Positions 24,399 to 31,516 of a stretch of 64,000 nucleotides of DNA are shown here, piece by piece. Within the stretch, counting starts at the first letter, position 1, and every line of letters begins with the position of its first letter. A program made the translations under genes and the position numbers. The notes under the pieces were generated by a model. That model saw only the letters and a program-made list of their open reading frames with translations. It had not been told where the DNA came from and made no database searches. Source of the stretch: Microbulbifer rhizosphaerae (GTDB lineage: Bacteria; Pseudomonadota; Gammaproteobacteria; Pseudomonadales; Cellvibrionaceae); contig NZ_JACHWZ010000018.1 in assembly GCF_014191725.1 (NCBI RefSeq), positions 1-64,000 of the forward strand, in the 5' to 3' direction.

Positions 24399-26084
24399 TC
24401 AGGAAAACACCACCCGCTGCCAGAAACGCACTTTTCGGCGCAGATGCGCTGGTGTCTCCTGTGGGGGAATCTTGTAGACAAAGTCCCGCCGTGCCCGCTG
24501 GTACTCCGCTTCCGGATCGAAGATCACCGCGGACACTCCTTCCAGCTCCTCCTCCCGATACCGGCGCAGCGGCTTGCGCTTTTCATCGGCAGTGCGCATG
24601 GCCCGCTTGGCTTTCAGCTGCGCGCCAAAGTTGGCAGATTGCGACAATATCCGGCAATAATGCTCCATCTCCCGCTGGAAAATATCCCACCCCTCATCGA
24701 AGATTTCGTCGCCAAGCCCCATCTGCAGCGCCTCGGTGGCGAGCAACGGCAGGCAGTTTTGGGTCAGCGCCAGGGCCTGCTTTTGCCCAGCCCGTCGCGG
24801 CAACAGGTAGGTCCAGTACTCGGAGCCGCAGAACCCCATAGTCCGGTAATGCGGATTGAGCACCACGCCTTCGCGCAGTAATACATGATCACAGGCCAGC
24901 GCCATCATGGCGCCACCGGCGCCGGCGTTGTTGCGCAGGGCGGCCACGGTGATCTGATCGGGCGTTTCGATAATGGCTTCCACCAGATCGTCGATGGCGT
25001 TGATATTCTCCCAGGACTCCCGCGCCGGGTCCTCCGCCGCCTCGATACAATGCAGATGGACGCCGTTGCTCCAGAAATCCTCGCCACCCATCAGCACAAT
25101 CACCCGCGCATCGCCGGACTGCAGTTCGCGGTAGTGCCCGAGCAGGCGCCGGCACTGGCCGGTATTCATAGCGCCGCCGGCAAAGTCGAAATAGAGGTAG
25201 GCCACATCACCGATCCGCGCGCTGCGAATATCCTCCACGGCGCTGGGGATGTTTTTCAACTCGCGGGGGATTTCCTTTAGCAGCGGCAGCAAAACCTGCG
25301 CCGCGGGCAGTTTGATCCCCCCTTCGCACCGGGCCTGCGGTATCCACACGGCACCATCGACGGTGGCGCGACAGACGGCGCCGTTGCTGTGGGCGATAAA
25401 GTCGCCCGCCCCGCCGGAGAGATTTTCCTCCCGGCGCACGCCATAGAGGAACACCACCTGGCCGCCGATCTCCTCGCGGATACCCGGCGCGCTGTCGGCG
25501 GCGCGCAGTTTCGCAATGGTGATATCGGTGGAATCCCTTTGCCAGTCGATCGCGCGGTCCGCCTGGCGCATGGGCGGCTGCACACGCCCGGGAATTTTTT
25601 GCGTCTCCAGTGGACGGGGAGTGAAACCGGGGTCTTTCAGCGCGGCCAGGGCCGACTTGACCAGGGAAGCGGCGGCGGCGGTGACCTCGCGCCGGTAAAG
25701 GCCGGCCTTGCTGGCGCCGCGCAGGGGGAAGGTGGCGGTGCCCCAGATATCCCCCGCGCCCATTTCCCCGTTGGCCTGCAGCAGGGTCACGCCCCACTCG
25801 GTACAGTTGCTGGCGATCGCCCAGTCGAGAGACGAGAGCCCGCGGTCGCTCTCGATGCCAGGGCGCAGCACCAGACAGGGTATTTTTTGCCAGATGGCGT
25901 CGGGAATCCTGTGGACCAGGTAGGGGCAGACGATCAGCCGCGGGCGGAATTCGGCCACTGCATTCTCCATCCCGGTTTCGCCAGTGGCCAGTTCTACGGA
26001 AACCTGGCAGCCGTGCAGTTCCAGTTCGCGGTGGATACGCTGGCTTATGCCGTTGAAAGCGCTGCACAGCAGCAGGACTCGCAT
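24399..26084 (-). CDS. HypX/HoxX-like two-domain protein (formyltransferase plus crotonase fold)
   Basis: 561 residues. The N-terminal formyltransferase-like domain (1-about 170) reads LRPGIESDRGLSSLDWAI and LLQANGEMGAGDIWGTATF. The C-terminal enoyl-CoA hydratase-like domain (about 290-540) has FWSNGVHL (337-344), NNAGAGG (385-391), LNPHYRTMG and SEYWTYLLPRRAG (421-433). This is the HypX pattern; HypX makes the CO ligand of [NiFe]-hydrogenase from formyl-tetrahydrofolate under aerobic conditions. Two things are odd: the family's HPG is RPG here (Arg74), and no hydrogenase or hyp gene is nearby. It is convergent with uxaA. It may serve a hydrogenase encoded elsewhere or have a different role. 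Confidence 0.8.
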   Translation of the reverse strand: MRVLLLCSAFNGISQRIHRELELHGCQVSVELATGETGMENAVAEFRPRLIVCPYLVHRIPDAIWQKIPCLVLRPGIESDRGLSSLDWAIASNCTEWGVTLLQANGEMGAGDIWGTATFPLRGASKAGLYRREVTAAAASLVKSALAALKDPGFTPRPLETQKIPGRVQPPMRQADRAIDWQRDSTDITIAKLRAADSAPGIREEIGGQVVFLYGVRREENLSGGAGDFIAHSNGAVCRATVDGAVWIPQARCEGGIKLPAAQVLLPLLKEIPRELKNIPSAVEDIRSARIGDVAYLYFDFAGGAMNTGQCRRLLGHYRELQSGDARVIVLMGGEDFWSNGVHLHCIEAAEDPARESWENINAIDDLVEAIIETPDQITVAALRNNAGAGGAMMALACDHVLLREGVVLNPHYRTMGFCGSEYWTYLLPRRAGQKQALALTQNCLPLLATEALQMGLGDEIFDEGWDIFQREMEHYCRILSQSANFGAQLKAKRAMRTADEKRKPLRRYREEELEGVSAVIFDPEAEYQRARRDFVYKIPPQETPAHLRRKVRFWQRVVFS

Positions 26085-26163
26085 GGTGACACTCCTTGTT
26101 GTTATTGGGCTCGGGAAAATCCTCTTTCCCCGTGGTATCTCAAGAGAACGCTGTCATCTTTTT

Positions 26164-26234
26164 GTAGGATGGGCAAAGCAAAGCGTGCCCATCAACTCCC
26201 CTGTGATGGGCACGCTTTGCTTTGCCCGTCCTAC
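26164..26234. repeat. REP-type palindrome (GTAGGATGGGCAAAGC subtype)
   Basis: GTAGGATGGGCAAAGCAAAG at the left and its complement ending GCTTTGCCCGTCCTAC at the right form a long hairpin across a short loop. It keeps the GTAG foot but has a different stem from the GGAGCGG family. It lies between pepB and the HypX-like gene. Confidence 0.8.
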
Positions 26235-26256
26235 TAACCAGCGCGACCTCTCTACC

Positions 26257-27546
26257 TCAGTTGTCCTGCAAAAAGCGTGCAATTGTGCGCAGGCCGTGCC
26301 CCTTGGCACCCTGGGCCCACATATCGTTGGCGGAGGGCAGGTAGGAGCCGGACAGGTCCACATGCACCCAGGCGCGCCCCTCATCGCGCACAAAGCGGGC
26401 CAGGAAGGCCGCGGCAGTGGAGGCGCCGGCGCTGCCGTCGATCCCTACATTGGCCACCTCGGCAAAGCCGGAGGGTATCTGCTCCAGGTGGAATTTCTCC
26501 AGCGGCAGCCGCCAGGCCCTTTCGTTTTCCAGGGCGGCGGCGTCCAGAACCTTCTGCGCGGTTTCATCTTCGAAACTGAGCACGGAGTTGTAGTCGCGCC
26601 CCACCGCCATCTTCGCCGCGCCAGTGAGGGTGGCGGCATCGAGGATCCAGCGCGGATTCTGTTCCGACGCGGCGATCAGGCCGTCCGCCAGCACCAGCCG
26701 GCCCTCGGCGTCGGTATTGAGAATCTCCGCGCTGACGCCATTTTTGTAGCGGATAACGTCCCCCAGCTTGAAAGCCTGGCCGGAGATCAGGTTTTCCGCG
26801 CAACAGAGGTAGAGCTTGACCCGCTTCTGCAGGCCGCGGGCGATGGCCAGCCCCAGGCCGCCGCTGACCATGGCGGCACCGCCCATATCGGATTTCATGG
26901 TGACCATATTGCTGGAGGGCTTGATGCTGTAACCGCCGGAGTCGAAGGTAATGCCCTTGCCCACCAGGCAGAAATCCACCGGCGCATCGGCGTTCCCGGA
27001 AGGGTTATAGTCCAGCTCCAGCATCACCGGCTCGCGCGCACTGCCATGGCCCACCTTGTAGATACCGGCGAAACCCTCCTGTACTAACTCCTCCCCGGCG
27101 ACAACCCGGTAATTAACCGCCTCCGGCGCCAGCTTCTGCAGCATGTCCGCCGCGCTCTCCGCCAAAGCCCGCGGGAACACCTCCTCCGGAGTGCCGTTGG
27201 TGATTTCGCGCACCCAGCGCGCCGCCGCCTCGCGGGCTTTCAGCTCCTTCAACTCGGCGGCATCCTGCGTGCCCCAATCCAGGCGGTTCTCGCGATTCGG
27301 GTTGTAGTAGCCGGCCCAAAAGGCCCAGCGGCTCTCCAGGTCCCAGCCGCCTCCGGCGAGCGTCACCGCGGGAACGCCCATACCGTCCAGCCGCCGCGCC
27401 GCGCGCTGGACCGTCACCATCGGTGCGCCGGCGGCCTCAGTGGCGTGTACCACAGCGCCGCCGTCGGAAAAACTCAACAGCGCCTTGTCACCCCAGGTTT
27501 CCGCCGCGGCGGTCTTGACCAACTGGACCTGCATTGCCTTCGTCAT
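26257..27546 (-). CDS. pepB: Leucyl aminopeptidase, M17 family (PepB type)
   Basis: 429 residues, matching PepB (427 in E. coli) and shorter than PepA (about 500). Metal-binding and catalytic motifs are intact: GKGITFDSGGYSIKPS, MKSDMGGAA and the family signature NTDAEGRLVLAD, followed by ATLTGA. It is a cytoplasmic dinuclear-metal hexameric enzyme that trims N-terminal residues from peptides. A REP hairpin follows it and a CTCTCCC-type repeat precedes it. The neighbours give no special clue to function. Confidence 0.92.
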   Translation of the reverse strand: MTKAMQVQLVKTAAAETWGDKALLSFSDGGAVVHATEAAGAPMVTVQRAARRLDGMGVPAVTLAGGGWDLESRWAFWAGYYNPNRENRLDWGTQDAAELKELKAREAAARWVREITNGTPEEVFPRALAESAADMLQKLAPEAVNYRVVAGEELVQEGFAGIYKVGHGSAREPVMLELDYNPSGNADAPVDFCLVGKGITFDSGGYSIKPSSNMVTMKSDMGGAAMVSGGLGLAIARGLQKRVKLYLCCAENLISGQAFKLGDVIRYKNGVSAEILNTDAEGRLVLADGLIAASEQNPRWILDAATLTGAAKMAVGRDYNSVLSFEDETAQKVLDAAALENERAWRLPLEKFHLEQIPSGFAEVANVGIDGSAGASTAAAFLARFVRDEGRAWVHVDLSGSYLPSANDMWAQGAKGHGLRTIARFLQDN

Positions 27547-27605
27547 ACTGCATCCTTAACTGAAATCGTCGGGTGGATTTGCGGTGCATTCTAGCAGCCT
27601 AATCA

Positions 27606-27671
27606 ACTCCCCTCTCCGCTCGCTCTATAGCCCCCCTCCCCCGCTTGCGGGGGAGGGGTTGGGGGAGGGGG
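27606..27671. repeat. CTCTCCC-type intergenic repeat
   Basis: CCCCTCCCCCGCTTGCGGGG followed by GAGGGGTTGGGGGAGGGGG forms nested hairpins in the divergent region between pepB and the membrane protein gene. It is the third copy of this family in the window. Confidence 0.7.
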
Positions 27672-27724
27672 TGCGCCGGTATAAACTGGCGCGCGGGAAA
27701 TAACGACAACAAACGGATTTATTC

Positions 27725-29143
27725 ATGGCCGAGCCCTGCAACTACCACTCATCCGCCGAGGCCGCCTGGCACTGCCAGCCGTGCAGCCGCCACTTCTGCG
27801 GCAGCTGCATCCCCGGCGCCAGCGCCAACTACCGCAACGGGCAGCCGGACTGCCCCCTGTGCCACAAGCCGCTCGACTATATCGGCGCCAGCAACAGCGC
27901 CAAACCTTTCTGGCAGATGGGCCTCTTCTACTTCCGCTACGCGCTGCAGCCGGGCCCGCTGACGGTGCTTGCGCTGGCCACCGGCGCCGGCCTGATGATC
28001 TCCGGCCTGGGCATCATCTCGCTGCTACTGCTGCTGGCGGCGGTGGCCCTGGTCAGCCGCTACAACCTGCTGGTGATCGAGAAGCTGGCCGGCGGCCAGT
28101 TGCAGGCGCCATCCTTCGGCGACGCCCTGGACGGCAACAGCGCACCCCTGTTTCTCAAGGTGATCGGCATGACGCTGATCGCCGGCTTTGTCGGCTACAA
28201 GCTGATGGCCTTCGGCCAGGGCGCCCTGCAGCTCTACTCCATTGCGCTTTCCCTGCTGGCCCCGGCGGCGATGATAGTACTGGCCCTGGAGGGCAGCCTG
28301 CGCCCCGCCATCAACCCGCTCAAACTGCTGCAGTTCACCGTGATTATCGGCTGGCCCTACCTGCTGCTTTGGCTCACCACCAGTGCCGTCTCTGCCGCCC
28401 CTGGCTACCTGGTGATGCTGGTGGCGGACAAGCTGCCGCCCTGGGCCATAGTGCCTGTAATCGCGGCGAGCACGACTTACTTCTATATTGTGACCAGCGC
28501 GATGATGGGCTACATCTGCCTGTCCCGACAGCAAAAACTGGGCATCATCGCCGAGCGGGACGACGACGGCGACTTCCTTGAGGAAGCCGAATTCAACCGC
28601 GCCCGCGCCCTGGCAGAAAGCCAGATACTGATGCGCGAGGGCGACTTCAACGGCGCGCGCCGCGCCTTGGTGGAATGTCTGCGCCGGTACCCGGACGACC
28701 CGGCCCTCAACGAGCGCTACTACCGCCTGCTGCTCGCCACCCAGGACAAAAAAGCCCTGCGCGAACTGGGCCCACACCTGCTGGAAAAATTCATCCGCAT
28801 GAACCGCGCCCACAAGGCCGCGGAGCTCTACCTGGCCACAGACCCCCTCCCCACCATCGACAAGTCCCACCTCCGTCACACCCTGGCCGAGGCCCTCTAC
28901 CGACAGCAGAAATTCCGGCCGGCGGCGATGCTGCTGAATAATTTGCATAAGGAAGACAAGGACTACCGGCACCTGGATGCGGCTTATTTGCTCTTGGCGC
29001 AGATCTATATCGACGGTTTTAACCGCGAGGATATGGCGAGGAAGCTGCTGGCGTTTGTGCGGCAGCATTTTCCCAATAGCAAGTTGCAGGGGCAGATGGA
29101 TACGTTGGAGCGGGTACTTGGTGGGGTGCAGGTGGCTGACTGA
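27725..29143 (+). CDS. Zinc-finger, multi-pass membrane protein with TPR-like C-terminus
   Basis: 472 residues with an unusual three-part layout. Residues 1-50 hold a B-box/RING-like cluster (Cys5, His8, Cys17, Cys20, Cys25, Cys28, then Cys43 and Cys46), which could bind two zinc ions. Residues about 78-280 contain some six hydrophobic helices. Residues about 290-472 are soluble and helical with TPR-like repeats (QILMREGDFNGARRALVECL; AEALYRQQKFRPAAMLLNNL). This suggests a membrane scaffold with cytosolic protein-binding ends. No enzymatic motif was seen and no function is assigned. It stands alone, with pepB divergent. Confidence 0.75.
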   Translation: MAEPCNYHSSAEAAWHCQPCSRHFCGSCIPGASANYRNGQPDCPLCHKPLDYIGASNSAKPFWQMGLFYFRYALQPGPLTVLALATGAGLMISGLGIISLLLLLAAVALVSRYNLLVIEKLAGGQLQAPSFGDALDGNSAPLFLKVIGMTLIAGFVGYKLMAFGQGALQLYSIALSLLAPAAMIVLALEGSLRPAINPLKLLQFTVIIGWPYLLLWLTTSAVSAAPGYLVMLVADKLPPWAIVPVIAASTTYFYIVTSAMMGYICLSRQQKLGIIAERDDDGDFLEEAEFNRARALAESQILMREGDFNGARRALVECLRRYPDDPALNERYYRLLLATQDKKALRELGPHLLEKFIRMNRAHKAAELYLATDPLPTIDKSHLRHTLAEALYRQQKFRPAAMLLNNLHKEDKDYRHLDAAYLLLAQIYIDGFNREDMARKLLAFVRQHFPNSKLQGQMDTLERVLGGVQVAD

Positions 29144-29270
29144 CTGCTCGGCACAGACGTGCCACTCACGATTTTTTATACATACGACCATTTATGGGTA
29201 TATATGGGCATACAAGGCCAGTCTGTACGCTCAGCTGGCAACGTTAGGCGCATTTGGAGGCTGATTCAAA

Positions 29271-29822
29271 ATGACACAAAGCGACACAAAGTCTCGCTTC
29301 AAAGCAAAACTGCTTTGTCCAGCTAAGTCGGGCAGCGATGCGCCGTGGGCTTTTATAATTCTGCCCAAGAACGCGAGCGCAAAACTTCCAAGACGGGGAA
29401 GGACGACGGTAGAGGGCACCATCAACGGTCACGGCTTCCGGGCCACGCTTGAGCCGGATGGCCAATTGAGTCATTGGCTGCGGGTAAACGAGGAGCTACT
29501 CGAAGCCGCAGGCGTGAACATTGGCGACACTGTCACGTTTGAGATCATGTCAGTGGAACAAGAACCAGAACCTGAGATTCCCTCGGACCTGCAAGAAGCC
29601 CTTGCGGCTGCTCCCGAGGCTCGAGCCGTTTGGGACGATACAACGACCATCGCACGCCTGGACTGGATACACTGGATTACTTCAGCCAAGCAGTCCAAGA
29701 CTCGGGCGAAGCGGATTAGTAATGCTTGTGACATGCTTGCTTCTGGAAAACGACGGGTTTGCTGTTTCGATCCATCTGGCTACTATAGTAAAGCCTTCAG
29801 CGCGCCCAAAGCGGCAGATTAA
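29271..29822 (+). CDS. DUF1905 / YdeI-OmdA domain protein
   Basis: 183 residues. The first 95 match DUF1905, a small beta-barrel (RFKAKLLCP, AWAFIILPK-like PWAFIILPKNASAKLP, VEGTINGHGFRATLEPDG, VNIGDTVTFEI). The remainder matches the OmdA/YdeI region described as bacteriocin-protection (DLQEALAAAPEARAVWDD, SAKQSKTRAKRISNACDML). OmdA-like proteins have been linked to resistance to cationic peptides, but the mechanism is not firm. The gene is more A/T-rich than its neighbours and opens an AT-rich patch, so horizontal gain is plausible. Such genes are common integron cassettes, but no convincing attC site was found. Confidence 0.75.
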   Translation: MTQSDTKSRFKAKLLCPAKSGSDAPWAFIILPKNASAKLPRRGRTTVEGTINGHGFRATLEPDGQLSHWLRVNEELLEAAGVNIGDTVTFEIMSVEQEPEPEIPSDLQEALAAAPEARAVWDDTTTIARLDWIHWITSAKQSKTRAKRISNACDMLASGKRRVCCFDPSGYYSKAFSAPKAAD

Positions 29823-30050
29823 ATCGGGCGAATTTTATGAACAACCGAAGTCAGGGTACAATTTTGACGTATGACCTGGATGGCACTGACCTCATGGGTG
29901 ATGATTTGAAACAAGGATTTATGCTGGAGCGCTGAGCCAATTTGGCTGAAATCAGGTCTGCCCCGGACTTACTATTAGCAGCCCTACCGTAAACAAAGAT
30001 TCTTCCCAGCAAGTAATAAACACTTACAATATTTCAGAAGGAACTCGAAC

Positions 30051-30689
30051 ATGCCTTTCAACCACATCACTGCCTCTCAACAGATTGATCCTACCTCTTG
30101 TGGGTGTTGTACTACCGCCTGGGGTCTCAAAGTATTGCATGAAAACAACTTGACGGTCGCTACCCTGACCCTGCCATCAGGGGCCAATTTGGCTAGCCAA
30201 ACCCAAGCGAACTATTGGAACTATGGCGATACCCGGCTGGAACGCGACCTGTTCCCAATGCGCGTCGGCGGTCGGGCACCCGGATTAACCATGCCCAGCA
30301 ATATAGCCGAGACCATACTACGCAACGCCAACGGGATTACTCTGGTGCTGGAAACCTCTCCGGGCATAGAAACCATCTTTAACAAGGTCGGGTACGGCGG
30401 AGAAGTCACCACGTTGAAAAATGTCGTGGCGAATTACGCCAACGCCTCCCACGTCTATATGGACTCCTATATCAGACGCCCCCTTTCAACTCATCTGTTT
30501 TCGATTGGGTTGATGGGCAGAACCGATGGGACATTGCACTGGCTCTTCCAGGAAGCTTCCAATGGCTCCTGGTGTGACCCCGGATTGGTTGGCAACCGCC
30601 ACTGGTTCAAAGCCCATACTGCCTACACCTCAGCAGCTCAGGGTACAGTGGGCTCAACGATAGGCGTGAACCTGTATGTTTATAACTAA
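30051..30689 (+). CDS. Hypothetical protein, possible C39-like cysteine peptidase
   Basis: 212 residues, no signal peptide, start ATG with AGAAGGAA upstream. I do not recognise a named family. Near the N-terminus QQIDPTSCGCCTTAWGLKVL resembles the Q-x-x-x-x-x-C-G-x-x-A/T-x-x-x-x-L active-site helix of C39/papain-like enzymes (candidate Cys17). Near the C-terminus THLFSIGLMGRTDG...WCDPG offers His148 and Asp176 in the usual order. The central part is rich in Asn, Thr and Gly. It is a single gene in an AT-richer patch with no transporter or immunity gene beside it. A peptidase, an effector or a structural look-alike are all possible. Confidence 0.5.
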   Translation: MPFNHITASQQIDPTSCGCCTTAWGLKVLHENNLTVATLTLPSGANLASQTQANYWNYGDTRLERDLFPMRVGGRAPGLTMPSNIAETILRNANGITLVLETSPGIETIFNKVGYGGEVTTLKNVVANYANASHVYMDSYIRRPLSTHLFSIGLMGRTDGTLHWLFQEASNGSWCDPGLVGNRHWFKAHTAYTSAAQGTVGSTIGVNLYVYN

Positions 30690-30693
30690 CTTC

Positions 30694-30713
30694 ACCTGAA
30701 GGCTAATTCAGGT
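30694..30713 (+). terminator. Weak hairpin after the peptidase-like gene
   Basis: ACCTGAA and TTCAGGT pair across a six-base loop five bases after the stop codon. The stem is short and no T-run follows, so termination strength is doubtful. The rest of the gap to 30912 shows nothing recognisable apart from A/T-rich promoter-like sequence. Confidence 0.3.
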
Positions 30714-30912
30714 ACAGCGGCACGTCTAGCATGCCAATAGATGCATAACAACAACCATCATTCTACCCAAAGAATATTGATATTGGGTCGGAGTACAATT
30801 TTTCCGCCAAACCTTACTGACAGATAATTCGCAGGCGCGCAGGGGCAAAGAAAAAACATCCTTTTGATACTGTAGATCAAATAGCCAGCACAACCGATCT
30901 GAACGATGCCAA

Positions 30913-31452
30913 GTGAAATATAAAGATAGCAAAGGAAGCCTGGACACCCCCAAGAAGATTCTAAAGGTGAATCACGCCGGGGAATTTGGCGCGATAAATA
31001 TATATCGCTCGCAGATACTTGTTTCCCGAATCTTTATGCGCGACCTGGTTCCACTGCTCGAATCATTCCTGGCCGACGAGAAAAGACACTTGCAAATATT
31101 CTGGACGGAAATCCAGTCCCGGAACGGCGTGAAGTGCAAGAGCTTCTGGCTTTGCGGGCTCGGGGGCTACTTTATGGGGTTTGTATCCGAGCTGCTCGGG
31201 AAGAAGGGCATTATGGCCTGCACCTGGGCGGTGGAATCCGTGGTGGTAAACCATCTCAATACCCAGCTCACCTATCTCGAGAGCAAATCCGACAGGGCTG
31301 CTTACCATACCGTAGCGGCCATCCTGGAAGACGAAAAGAACCATCGGGACATCGGCAGCGAACACGGCGGTGCCAACAATATCTGGTATAGCCCCCTGCG
31401 GTTTGCCATTAGTCTTTTTACCGACGGTGTTATCCGGTTTGGCATGAGATAG
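30913..31452 (+). CDS. COQ7-type diiron monooxygenase family protein
   Basis: 179 residues from a GTG at 30913; the start is uncertain because no clear ribosome site is seen. The ferritin-like four-helix bundle carries all expected iron ligands: Glu in VNHAGEFGA, Glu and His in LADEKRHL, Glu in TWAVESVV, and Glu and His in LEDEKNHRDIG. COQ7/UbiF-type enzymes hydroxylate demethoxyubiquinone, late in ubiquinone synthesis. This one lacks the usual 30-40 N-terminal residues and has no ubi neighbours, so it may be a second, specialised copy. It is convergent with the secreted HExxH gene and lies in the AT-richer patch. Confidence 0.75.
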   Translation: MKYKDSKGSLDTPKKILKVNHAGEFGAINIYRSQILVSRIFMRDLVPLLESFLADEKRHLQIFWTEIQSRNGVKCKSFWLCGLGGYFMGFVSELLGKKGIMACTWAVESVVVNHLNTQLTYLESKSDRAAYHTVAAILEDEKNHRDIGSEHGGANNIWYSPLRFAISLFTDGVIRFGMR

Positions 31453-31516
31453 CCGCATCTCAGTATCACCGGAAATTGCGGAAATGGAGAGCAGGGGTTC
31501 GCTGAAGCTGTTCCGC

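Noticed and set aside
29217-29270. Integron attC-like site (CAACGTTAGGCGC) before the DUF1905/OmdA gene
   Set aside because: Only a GTTAGGC core is visible; the paired inverse core and the folded attC body were not found, and no matching site follows the gene.
29837-29935. Short 32-codon frame after the DUF1905/OmdA gene
   Set aside because: No ribosome site, no homology pattern and no conserved context; it is within chance expectation for this AT-richer stretch.
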